Position numbers and translations under genes: made by a program
Source of the DNA: an uncultured Collinsella sp.
GTDB taxonomy: Bacteria > Actinomycetota > Coriobacteriia > Coriobacteriales > Coriobacteriaceae
Assembly: GCA_902470265.1 (NCBI GenBank)
Contig: CABRFW010000121.1
Location: 1-5,250 of the forward strand
Reading direction: 5' to 3'
DNA: 5,250 nt
The notes under the pieces: model-generated
What the model was told of the DNA's origin: nothing
Database searches by the model: none
What the model saw: the letters and a program-made list of their open reading frames with translations, nothing else
Shown: in pieces, positions 1 to 5,250 of the stretch
How the letters are laid out: each line of letters begins with the position of its first letter
Position numbering within the stretch: position 1 is the stretch's first letter

Positions 1-1192
1 GAGCCGTAAGCTGCTCGCGCATGCCGACCTCGTTGTCGTTGAACCACCAGGCGGAGCCGTTCTGGATCTTACCGGCAGTCGGAGCCTCCTGGAAGCAACC
101 CATGACGGTATCGATCATGGTGTTATCGATGGGGTTCAGGCTGTACAGGATGGTCTTGGGCAGGCCGCAGGTCTCCTGGATGGAGTTGAGGAAATCGGCG
201 AGCTGGTCGGACGGCGTGTAGTTGGAGATGCAGTCGTAGCCGGTGTCGGGACCGAGTTTGGCGAACATGGCGCGGTTGTTGTCGCGCTTGCAGCCAAAGT
301 GCAGCTGCATGGCCCAGCCCAAGCGGACATACTCGCCAGCGACAAACTGCATAAAGGCGGTCTTGTACTTGAGGATCTCTTCCTCGGTAAGCGGCTCGGC
401 AGCCAGGCCCTTGGCAAAGATGGCCTCGATCTCGTCGGCGGTAGCCGGGACGTACATAACGTAGTCGAGTGCGTGGTCGGATGCGCGGCAGCCCAGCTCG
501 TGAGCAACGTCGTAGCGCTTGGAGATGGCGGCCTTCATGCCCTCGAAGTCGCTGACCTCAACGCCGGCAACCTCGGAGAGGTGCCTGCAGTAGTCGGCAA
601 ACTCCTGGCCACGCTCGATGCGCAGGGCGGCGTCGGGGCGCATGGCGGGAACGACCTGAACGTCAAAGCTGTCGTCGGCTGCAATCTTCTTGTGCCACTC
701 AAAGCTGTCGGCGGGGTCGTCAGTAGTGCAGATCATGCGGACGTTGGACTGCTTGATCAGGTTGCGGCAAGTGAAGCTAGCCTCGGCGAGCTTGGCGTTG
801 GCAAGGTCCCAAACCTCCTGGGCAGTCTTGCCGTTGAGGACGCCCTCGTAGCCAAAGTAGCGCTTAAGCTCCAGGTGGCTCCACTCAAAGACGGGGTTGC
901 CAACGCAGCGACCCAGGGTCTCGGCCCACTTTTGGAACTTCTCGCGAGCAGGGGCGTCGCCAGTGATAAAACGCTCGTCGACGCCGTTGGCACGCATCAG
1001 GCGCCACTTGTAGTGGTCGCCGCCCAGCCAAACCTCGGTGATGTTCTCGAAACGCTTGTCGTCCCAGATCTCCTTGGGAGAAATGTGGCAGTGGTAGTCG
1101 ACGATGGGCATGCCCTCGGCAAAGTTGTGGAACAGCTCCTCGCCGGTCTTGGTGCTCAGCAGGAAATCCTGATCGTCCATAAAGTTTTTCAT
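1..1192 (-). CDS. uxaC: Uronate (glucuronate/galacturonate) isomerase, C-terminus cut by window edge
   Basis: Cytoplasmic enzyme of the amidohydrolase superfamily that converts D-glucuronate to D-fructuronate and D-galacturonate to D-tagaturonate, the first step of hexuronate breakdown. The frame is open from the ATG at 1192 to base 1, giving 397 codons. The family is usually about 465-470 residues, so roughly 70 C-terminal residues lie outside. Visible family signatures are MPIVDYHCHISP at residues 28-39 (His34 and His36 are the expected metal ligands of the HxH motif), WLGGDHYKWR at 55-64, NGVDERF at 69-75, TTDDP at 156-160, MQLHFG at 295-300, KLGPDTGYD at 312-320, LYSLNP at 349-354 and WWFND at 382-386. 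The chosen ATG has an AAAGGGG ribosome site 7 bases upstream and gives the family's usual N-terminus (MKNFMDDQDFLL); Met5 is a less likely start. It lies downstream of a LacI-type regulator gene on the same strand, and its promoter carries two operators, so uronate-inducible expression is likely. The identification is firm; substrate preference between the two uronates cannot be read from the sequence. Confidence 0.95.
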   Translation of the reverse strand, partial: MKNFMDDQDFLLSTKTGEELFHNFAEGMPIVDYHCHISPKEIWDDKRFENITEVWLGGDHYKWRLMRANGVDERFITGDAPAREKFQKWAETLGRCVGNPVFEWSHLELKRYFGYEGVLNGKTAQEVWDLANAKLAEASFTCRNLIKQSNVRMICTTDDPADSFEWHKKIAADDSFDVQVVPAMRPDAALRIERGQEFADYCRHLSEVAGVEVSDFEGMKAAISKRYDVAHELGCRASDHALDYVMYVPATADEIEAIFAKGLAAEPLTEEEILKYKTAFMQFVAGEYVRLGWAMQLHFGCKRDNNRAMFAKLGPDTGYDCISNYTPSDQLADFLNSIQETCGLPKTILYSLNPIDNTMIDTVMGCFQEAPTAGKIQNGSAWWFNDNEVGMREQLTA

Positions 1193-1199
1193 CAAACAG

Positions 1200-1206
1200 C
1201 CCCTTT
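1200..1206 (-). promoter_or_regulatory. Ribosome binding site of uxaC
   Basis: On the minus strand AAAGGGG lies 7 bases before the ATG at 1192 and supports that start over the in-frame ATG four codons later. It sits between the short complementary words CAGC and GCTG, which could form a weak 4-bp stem with part of this purine tract in its loop. I do not regard that as evidence of regulation. Confidence 0.65.
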
Positions 1207-1246
1207 GCTGGCAAGGCGGGCGCACGGCGCGCTCGTTATCCTTTAG

Positions 1247-1258
1247 GTGAACGTTCAC
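1247..1258. promoter_or_regulatory. LacI-type operator O1 (promoter-proximal) of uxaC
   Basis: GTGAACGTTCAC is a perfect 12-bp palindrome with the central CG typical of LacI-family operators. It overlaps the end of the candidate -10 box (1257-1262) and covers the expected transcription start of uxaC, a classic repressing position. The same 12-bp core recurs 38 bp away (centre to centre). The adjacent lacI-family gene product is the likely binder; this is inferred from proximity and operator type. Confidence 0.85.
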
Positions 1259-1289
1259 TATACTAATCCATTGCACCTCAAAAGGTGAA
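1257..1289 (-). promoter_or_regulatory. Candidate uxaC promoter
   Basis: On the minus strand two overlapping readings are possible. One is TTCACC (1284-1289), an 18-bp spacer and TAGTAT (1260-1265), with four of six consensus bases in each box. The other uses TATAGT (1257-1262) as the -10 with a weak -35 such as TTTTGA at 1278-1283. Either reading places O2 at the -35 and O1 at the start site, leaving a 5' leader of roughly 55-60 bases. The exact start is not fixed by sequence. Confidence 0.5.
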
Positions 1290-1298
1290 CGTTCACCT
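1283..1298. promoter_or_regulatory. LacI-type operator O2 (promoter-distal) of uxaC
   Basis: AGGTGAACGTTCACCT is a perfect 16-bp palindrome sharing the 12-bp core of O1. It lies over the -35 region of the uxaC promoter. Its extra GG/CC flanks make it the stronger-looking site of the pair. Two sites 38 bp apart (about 3.6 helical turns) could be bound by two dimers, each blocking RNA polymerase. Confidence 0.85.
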
Positions 1299-1310
1299 AA
1301 CCACCACGGG

Positions 1311-1337
1311 GTGAACGGTAGATTTTGCCCGTTCAAC
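1311..1337. repeat. Short inverted repeat with degenerate operator half-site
   Basis: GTGAACGG (1311-1318) repeats the operator half-site GTGAACG and faces CCGTTCAAC (1329-1337), giving a 7-bp inverted repeat TGAACGG/CCGTTCA with a 10-base spacer. It lies 26 bp (centre to centre) upstream of O2 on the uxaC side of the promoter. It could be a weak third binding site with non-standard spacing, or chance; the standard contiguous palindrome is not present. Confidence 0.35.
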
Positions 1338-1428
1338 GGTTGTTGGAGATGTGACTTACATGCATTGCGGACTGGTTGGCGTCCCCGAACACCGAACTTG
1401 AGCGCTTTTGCTCAGGTGGGTCATGTCC

Positions 1429-1627
1429 CGACGTGCATTTTTGGGAGTATTCAGCATTGGAGCGCGCCGTGCGCCATCCTCAGCGTCCTATTTGGAACGC
1501 AGATAGCGCCCGATTGGCATAAAAAGTGCCCCCGATGGCAAATTACGCCATCGGGGGCACTTAAAACAGTCGTTCTGCACCTCATTCAGGGCATGCCAAT
1601 GCTGAATACTCCCAAAAATGCACGTCG
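1429..1627. repeat. Perfect 32-bp inverted repeat (arms 1429-1460 and 1596-1627) with 135-bp spacer
   Basis: The arm at 1429-1460 is the exact reverse complement of 1596-1627 over 32 bases; both contain the core TTTTTGGGAGTATTCAGC (read outside to inside). Outside the perfect arms there are 11 dissimilar positions. Similarity then resumes in the same register: TTGCTCAGGT at 1408-1417 matches the reverse complement of 1639-1648 (TTGAGCAGGT) at 8 of 10 positions. The spacer contains the lacI terminator hairpin. There is no open reading frame that looks like a transposase and no obvious target-site duplication. Possible explanations are a MITE-like element or two head-to-head copies of an interspersed repeat. 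The repeat itself is certain; its nature is unknown. Confidence 0.9.
1521..1562 (-). terminator. Intrinsic terminator of the LacI-family regulator gene
   Basis: A perfect 16-bp stem (1524-1539 paired with 1547-1562) with a 7-base loop is GC-rich. On the minus strand it runs straight into a T tract (CACTTTTTAT). On the plus strand the stem is followed by AAAAC, so it works only in the lacI direction. It lies about 90 bp after the lacI stop codon and isolates uxaC from lacI read-through. Confidence 0.9.
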
Positions 1628-1652
1628 CAAGAGGGGGTACCTGCTCAATCGG

Positions 1653-2732
1653 CTAAATACCCGCAAGTTCGCAGTAGCGGTCGATATTGCTGGCAAATAC
1701 CATCTCGACGGCGCCCTTCTGGACGGGCACCGTCGGGGTCCTTCCCCACAGCAGATAATCGCCCAGCGTCTTAGCGCCGCGATACGCCAGGCTCGTCGGG
1801 TCCTTATAGACAATATTGGTAAAGATACCGCGGCGCAAGGCCAGAGCACTTTCGGGAAACAGGTCGTTGCCGATCACCATGACCTGACCGGCCTTGCCGG
1901 TCGAGACGAGCGCGTCGGCAACCACTTCGGAACCAACGGCAAAAACGCTACAGATAAGTTCGGGGGCGTCCGGCGCACTCAAGCGCTTTTCGAGCTCATG
2001 CTCGAGTTGTTTGACTTGCGCATGGGCACCTGCAAGATCCTCAACCTGCCATGGAATATCACGTTCGCGCAGGTAATTGTGGAAGGCGCGGGCGGTTAGA
2101 TAGTGCGAATCGGTATATGGGTCGCCTGTCAAAAGGAGCACGCGGGCGTCGGCCCCAGAAGCATGGACCAGGTTTGCCGCCTGCTCGGCCATAAGGCTGC
2201 CTGCCGTCGAATAATCGGCCAAGCTCGCACCCAAACGATTCAAATGCGGACGGTCGCCGTCGACAAGCTCAATCGTCACGCCCGCCTCGGCGATCTGCCC
2301 CAAAAGCTCGGTTGCGCGGTCATCGCCCGGCGCATAGGCGAGCAAGCCATCAATCTTCTCGCCCACCTGCAGACGCTCGTCGATTTGCTCGAGTGCATCA
2401 GCGTAGCCGCCCACGCCAAATTCAACGCGCTCAACCGTAATGCCCCGGTCGATGACCTCCTGTTCAAAGCGATTGCAGCCTTCCCACAGGTAACGGAAAA
2501 AGTACGCTCCCTCGCGCGATGCGCGGGGCAGGCAAAACACCAGATTGATATCCTTGCGGCGCAGGCTTGAGGCACTTGTATTGCGGTGATAGCCCATGGC
2601 CTCGGCCTTAGCGTTCACCTTGGCGCGCACGGATTCGCTCACGCCGGCCTTTCCCGTCAGAGCCTTGTGCACGGTATTGATGGAAACGCCAAGCTCGGCG
2701 GCTATGTCCTTCATGGTTACGCGAGCGCTCAT
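1653..2732 (-). CDS. LacI-family transcriptional repressor, probable regulator of uronate catabolism
   Basis: A 359-residue protein of normal LacI-family length. Residues 5-58 form the DNA-binding part: helix-turn-helix MKDIAAELGVSINTVHKAL (7-25), then VSESVRAKV (31-39), MGYHRN (46-51) and the hinge region around SASSLRRK (53-60). The remainder (61-359) is a periplasmic-binding-protein-like effector domain, with VLLLTGDPYTDSHY (198-211), SVFAVGSEVVADAL (262-275) and VIGNDLFPESALALRRG (286-302) as the typical sugar-binding-fold segments. The start at 2732 is preceded by GGAG seven bases upstream; the internal Met7 would remove residues before the helix-turn-helix and has no better site. It sits upstream of uxaC in the same orientation but is separated by its own terminator, so the two are separate transcripts. 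The likely targets are the two GTGAACGTTCAC palindromes before uxaC. I saw no copy of that palindrome before its own gene. The inducer, probably a uronate or a downstream intermediate, is inferred. The recognition helix has His22 where most family members have Ser. Confidence 0.9.
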   Translation of the reverse strand: MSARVTMKDIAAELGVSINTVHKALTGKAGVSESVRAKVNAKAEAMGYHRNTSASSLRRKDINLVFCLPRASREGAYFFRYLWEGCNRFEQEVIDRGITVERVEFGVGGYADALEQIDERLQVGEKIDGLLAYAPGDDRATELLGQIAEAGVTIELVDGDRPHLNRLGASLADYSTAGSLMAEQAANLVHASGADARVLLLTGDPYTDSHYLTARAFHNYLRERDIPWQVEDLAGAHAQVKQLEHELEKRLSAPDAPELICSVFAVGSEVVADALVSTGKAGQVMVIGNDLFPESALALRRGIFTNIVYKDPTSLAYRGAKTLGDYLLWGRTPTVPVQKGAVEMVFASNIDRYCELAGI

Positions 2733-2739
2733 GCGGTTA

Positions 2740-2791
2740 CTCCGTTATAGATAAGTTGCCAATTAATAGTCCAGTTAACGATACCCCAAAA
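2740..2791 (-). promoter_or_regulatory. Candidate promoter and ribosome site of the LacI-family gene
   Basis: On the minus strand an AT-rich stretch precedes the start. Two weak box pairs fit. TTAACT (2773-2778) with an 18-bp spacer leads to TTATCT (2749-2754); TTTTGG (2786-2791) with a 17-bp spacer leads to TATTAA (2763-2768). The GGAG at 2740-2743 is the ribosome site. Neither promoter reading is strong, and no operator palindrome like those before uxaC is present. Confidence 0.3.
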
Positions 2792-2829
2792 ATACTCTTC
2801 GACTCGCCGTGCTCTCCCTCAAATGCACA

Positions 2830-2863
2830 AAGCGCCCCGCGAACGGATGCCCGCGGAGCGCTT
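2830..2863 (-). terminator. Hairpin after the FeoB-associated small gene, probable terminator
   Basis: AAGCGC-C-CCGCG (2830-2841) pairs with CGCGG-A-GCGCTT (2852-2863), an 11-pair GC-rich stem with one C/A mismatch and a 10-base loop. It begins 13 bases beyond the stop codon of the small gene. On the minus strand it is followed by only TTGTGCATTT after the stem's two T's, so the T tract is poor and termination may be partial. Confidence 0.6.
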
Positions 2864-2876
2864 GGATGTCCGGACC

Positions 2877-3077
2877 TTATTTGATACCGCGGCCCAAGTC
2901 TTCGGCGATTTTGTCTACGCCCTTAAGTGCGGCGCACGTCTTTTTGTTGGAGCAATGCCCCGTGCAAACGCCACCCTGAGCGCAGTCGGCGCAGGTGCCC
3001 TTGCGGTAGATGCGCACGCATACCGCGACAAACGCAATACCGATAACAGCCAGTACAACAATATCGATAGGTGCCAT
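2877..3077 (-). CDS. FeoB-associated cysteine-rich membrane protein
   Basis: A 66-residue protein with one N-terminal hydrophobic segment (about residues 4-21, IDIVVLAVIGIAFVAVCV) followed by a basic stop (RIYRK) and a short soluble tail. The tail carries CADC (29-32), C38, C42 and C48, with a further Cys20 near the membrane edge. This layout matches the small FeoB-associated Cys-rich membrane proteins commonly encoded just after feoB in Gram-positive anaerobes. The start has an excellent ribosome site, GAGGAGG, six bases upstream. The cysteines suggest metal or redox chemistry at the cytoplasmic face near FeoB, but the role in this family is not established. The gene follows feoB by 204 bp with a terminator between, so it is either read through from feoB or has its own promoter in the gap. 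Confidence 0.85.
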   Translation of the reverse strand: MAPIDIVVLAVIGIAFVAVCVRIYRKGTCADCAQGGVCTGHCSNKKTCAALKGVDKIAEDLGRGIK

Positions 3078-3083
3078 AGCAAG

Positions 3084-3090
3084 CCTCCTC
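3084..3090 (-). promoter_or_regulatory. Strong ribosome binding site of the small Cys-rich protein gene
   Basis: On the minus strand GAGGAGG precedes the ATG at 3077 by six bases. This near-perfect Shine-Dalgarno sequence supports that this small frame is a genuine, translated gene. Confidence 0.85.
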
Positions 3091-3127
3091 TAGTTAACCA
3101 TCACTTACTTTACCCCATTCTCCACCT

Positions 3128-3153
3128 ACCAAATAGGGACAGGTATATTTGGT
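3128..3153. repeat. REP-like palindrome ACCAAATA...TATTTGGT
   Basis: Perfect 8-bp inverted arms (3128-3135 and 3146-3153) flank GGGACAGGTA. A reverse-complement copy of the GGGACAG word occurs at 3202-3208 (CTGTCCC). The paired GGGACAG/CTGTCCC words and short AT-rich arms resemble short extragenic palindromic repeats, but copy number cannot be judged from one window. It lies in the gap between feoB and the small gene, upstream of the latter's start. Confidence 0.45.
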
Positions 3154-3220
3154 CGGTTTTATCTGCGGAAACGCCACATCTTACTTCTGGAGCAAAGCAA
3201 TCTGTCCCCCCATTGCGTCA

Positions 3221-3252
3221 AAAAGCCCGAGTGTCACTGAGACACCCGGGCT
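3221..3252 (-). terminator. Intrinsic terminator of feoB
   Basis: AGCCCG-A-GTGTC (3224-3235) pairs with GACAC-C-CGGGCT (3241-3252): 11 pairs with one mismatch and a 5-base loop. On the minus strand the stem runs into TTTT then GACGC. It starts 29 bp after the feoB stop codon. There is no T tract on the plus-strand side, so it acts in the feoB direction. Confidence 0.85.
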
Positions 3253-3281
3253 CGTGGAAAGGGGTTGATCCTTATTCGGAC

Positions 3282-5250
3282 TTAGGCGGAAACTGCAGCG
3301 GAAACAGTGTTGGTCTCGTCCTCGTCGGTCCAAGCGTGCTTGGGCATAGGACGGAAAATCTGGAAGAGCATCGCGACCAGCAGCACGATAGCCACAACCG
3401 TCCAGAAGCCAAACTGCCCAAGGACAAGCAGGTTATAGAACTGGTTGATGAACAGGCCGATCACCCAAGCGAAGGCGCACTCGTAGCCGAGGGCAATCGC
3501 GGTCCACTTGCCGGAATCCATCTGGTTGCGGATGGTACCCATAGCGGCAAAGCACGGAGCGCACAGCAGGTTGAACGCGCCGAAGGCAACGCAGGCGCCC
3601 ATGGTGGGGAACATGCCGGCAAACGCGGTCCACAGGCTCGGGTCGGTCTCGCCCGCGTCGGCGACGGACAGCAGCGAGCCGGCGGTGGCGACGACGTTCT
3701 CCTTGGCGACGAGGCCAGAGACAGTCAGCGCGGTTGCCTGCCAGGTGCTAAAGCCGAGCGGGGCGAAGATCCAAGCGACCAGGTTGCCCAGCATGGCGAG
3801 CACGGAGTAGTCCATGAACTCCTCGGGGATGCCGTCCATCGCAGGCAGGAAGCCAAAGGAGCCGTTGTAGCTACCAAAGTTGGAGAGGAACCACACCACG
3901 ACGGTAGAGGCGAAGATGATCGTGCCGGCCTTCTTGATAAAGGCCCAGCAGCGCTCCCACACGTGCAGCGCCCAAGAGCGGATCGCCGGGAAGTGATAAG
4001 CCGGGAGCTCCATGACAAACGGGGTCGGGCGGCCGGCGAAGAGCTTGGTCTTCTTGAGCATGAGGCCCGAAGCGATGACGGCAAAGACGCCCAGGAAGTA
4101 GAACAGCGGGCTGATCCACGCGGCGGTGGTGGAAGAGTCACCGATGATGGAGCCCATGAGCAGGGCGATGATCGGCAGCTTAGCGCCACAGGGGATGAAC
4201 GTGGTGGTCATGACCGTCATGCGGCGGTCCTTCTCGTTCTCGATGGTCTTGGTGGCCATGACGCCGGGGACGCCGCAGCCCGAGGACACGAGCATGGGGA
4301 TGAAGGACTTACCGGACAGGCCAAAGCGGCGGAACACGCGGTCCATGATGAAGGCGACGCGGGCCATGTAGCCGCAGTCCTCCAGGAAGGACAGCATCAC
4401 AAAGAGCAAGAACATCTGCGGCACAAAGCCGAAGATGGCACCCAGACCGCCGACGATGCCGTCGCAGACCAGCGAATCGACCAGACCGCCGTCCTCAGTG
4501 CCGCCCGCCACGAGGGCATCGTGCACCACGGTGGTGATACCCGGGACATAGGGGCCGTACTGCGCCGGGTCAACCGAGTCGGCATCGTCGCCCGCAGCCT
4601 CAACAGCTGCGTCATAGGCGTCGCGACCCTGACCGAGCACGTACCAGCCATCGGTACCAAAGAGCTGGTCGTTGGTGAAGTCGGTCACCGTGCCGCCCAG
4701 GGTGGAGACGGCGATGTAGTACACGCAGAACATGATGACCACAAAGATCGGCAGACCCAGGATACGGTTGGTAACCACGCGGTCGATCTTCTCGGAGGTG
4801 CTCATCTTGGCAGGAGCCTTGGTCATGCACTCGTCGATGATGTGGGCGATGACGCCGTAGCGCTCGCCGGTGATGATGGACTCGGCGTCGTCGTCGCAAT
4901 CCTGCTCGCACTGGGCGACCAGCTGCTCTACGCGAGCGGCCTTCTCCTTGCTGAGGTTGATGAGCTTGCAGGCGTCCGCATCGCGCTCGAACAGCTTGAC
5001 GGCGTAGTAGCGGCGCTTGTTGGCGGGAACGCTCGCCGGAAGGTTGTTCTCGATGTGGGACAGAACGTCCTCGATGGAGGAGTCGAACTTGTGCTCCGGC
5101 ACCTGGCCCTTGGTGGCAGCGGACTTCTTGACCTGCTCGAACAGCTCCGTGATGCCCTTGTTCTTAAGAGCCGAGATCATCATAACCGGGCAGCCGAGCT
5201 TCTTGGAAAGCTTGTCGGTGTCGATCTTGTCGCCGTTCTTCTCGACCAGG
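3282..5250 (-). CDS. feoB: Ferrous iron transporter FeoB, N-terminus cut by window edge
   Basis: Polytopic membrane transporter for Fe(II) with an N-terminal cytoplasmic GTPase domain. The frame stays open to base 5250, beyond the internal ATG at 5183, which is not the real start: the preceding 22 residues (LVEKNGDKIDTDKLSKKLGC then PV) are typical FeoB. The G1-G4 motifs lie outside; the G5 motif is visible as ISALKNKG. Positions below count from the Met at 5183. The helical cytoplasmic domain spans about 10-130; the first membrane segment is about 143-163. Gate region one carries FVPQMFLLFVMLSFLEDCGYMAR (starting 253; split as FVPQ and LEDCGYMAR), GCGVPG (302-307) and IPCGAKLP (330-337). Gate region two carries VAKENVVAT (492-500) and CAPCFAAMG (541-549). 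Cys332 and Cys544 correspond to cysteines conserved in FeoB; Cys303 matches the GCNVP cysteine. The protein ends at an acidic tail (WTDEDETN). A small Cys-rich partner gene follows. The promoter, any FeoA gene and any iron-regulator site are outside the window. Confidence 0.97.
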   Translation of the reverse strand, partial: LVEKNGDKIDTDKLSKKLGCPVMMISALKNKGITELFEQVKKSAATKGQVPEHKFDSSIEDVLSHIENNLPASVPANKRRYYAVKLFERDADACKLINLSKEKAARVEQLVAQCEQDCDDDAESIITGERYGVIAHIIDECMTKAPAKMSTSEKIDRVVTNRILGLPIFVVIMFCVYYIAVSTLGGTVTDFTNDQLFGTDGWYVLGQGRDAYDAAVEAAGDDADSVDPAQYGPYVPGITTVVHDALVAGGTEDGGLVDSLVCDGIVGGLGAIFGFVPQMFLLFVMLSFLEDCGYMARVAFIMDRVFRRFGLSGKSFIPMLVSSGCGVPGVMATKTIENEKDRRMTVMTTTFIPCGAKLPIIALLMGSIIGDSSTTAAWISPLFYFLGVFAVIASGLMLKKTKLFAGRPTPFVMELPAYHFPAIRSWALHVWERCWAFIKKAGTIIFASTVVVWFLSNFGSYNGSFGFLPAMDGIPEEFMDYSVLAMLGNLVAWIFAPLGFSTWQATALTVSGLVAKENVVATAGSLLSVADAGETDPSLWTAFAGMFPTMGACVAFGAFNLLCAPCFAAMGTIRNQMDSGKWTAIALGYECAFAWVIGLFINQFYNLLVLGQFGFWTVVAIVLLVAMLFQIFRPMPKHAWTDEDETNTVSAAVSA

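Larger units (their letters stand above)
1193..1652. other. 460-bp intergenic region between lacI-type gene and uxaC
   Basis: This region separates the stop codon of the regulator gene from the uxaC start. It holds, from the lacI side, one arm of a 32-bp inverted repeat, a strong minus-strand terminator, the second arm, about 90 bp without recognised features (1338-1428), a short inverted repeat containing a GTGAACGG half-site (1311-1337), then the two operators, promoter and leader of uxaC. I found no convincing small gene on either strand; the plus-strand frame starting at 1311 runs antisense through lacI and has no recognisable protein character. Confidence 0.7.

Noticed and set aside
299..1246. 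315-codon plus-strand open frame opposite uxaC
   Set aside because: It is a mirror of the strongly recognisable uxaC frame; its Leu/Val/Ala/Gly-rich translation is what antisense of a GC-rich gene gives, and it ends inside the uxaC promoter region.
1399..1414. Small hairpin TGAGC...GCTCA
   Set aside because: Only five base pairs with no T tract; too weak to call a terminator or regulatory structure.
1311..2099. 262-codon plus-strand open frame starting before the inverted repeat
   Set aside because: It runs antisense through the 3' half of the lacI-family gene, crosses the terminator and repeat, and its translation shows no domain character. The minus-strand gene explains the coding signal.
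2781..2795. Sequence upstream of lacI resembling the inverted-repeat arm (CCCAAAAATACTC against GAATACTCCCAAAAATGC)
   Set aside because: Shared words occur in a different order and only over about ten bases of low-complexity sequence; not a third copy of the repeat.
2725..2830. Operator search before the LacI-family gene for autoregulation
   Set aside because: Only the 6-bp GTTAAC palindrome is present; no GTGAACGTTCAC-like site, so autoregulation is not supported by the sequence.
5181..5183. ATG at 5183 as the feoB start
   Set aside because: The frame stays open upstream to the window edge and encodes typical FeoB sequence just before the G5 motif, so this Met is internal.

Overview
The window looks like part of the chromosome of a moderately GC-rich, Gram-positive-type gut anaerobe. 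My best guess is Collinsella or a related genus of the Coriobacteriia. That rests on overall codon style, the FeoB type, the small cysteine-rich protein beside feoB, and the uronate-isomerase/LacI pairing; no taxonomic marker is present. All four supported genes lie on the minus strand, so transcription runs from high to low coordinates. The long plus-strand open frames are antisense shadows.

Reading in the direction of transcription: (1) 5250-3282 is feoB, the ferrous-iron transporter. It is cut at its N-terminus by the window edge, so the G1-G4 part of the GTPase domain is missing. It ends at a good intrinsic terminator (3221-3252). (2) A 204-bp gap holds a REP-like palindrome and leads to a 66-codon gene (3077-2877) for a FeoB-associated cysteine-rich membrane protein, followed by a weaker hairpin (2830-2863). 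(3) 2732-1653 is a complete LacI-family repressor gene. (4) A 460-bp intergenic region (1193-1652) follows. It holds a near-perfect 32-bp inverted repeat (1429-1460 / 1596-1627), a strong terminator inside that repeat, and two palindromic LacI-type operators over the promoter of the last gene. (5) 1192-1 is uxaC, encoding uronate isomerase, cut at its C-terminus by the window start.

Two functional modules are therefore side by side. The first is ferrous-iron uptake (FeoB plus its small partner). The second is hexuronate catabolism: UxaC isomerises glucuronate/galacturonate, and the adjacent LacI protein is the obvious candidate to bind the two GTGAACGTTCAC operators and release them when a uronate-derived inducer is present. 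The repressor-operator link is inferred from proximity and operator type.

No mobile-element gene, CRISPR array, tRNA or rRNA was seen. The least explained structure is the long inverted repeat around the lacI terminator, which could be a MITE-like element or two head-to-head copies of an interspersed repeat. I saw nothing that amounts to a convincing new multi-gene system.
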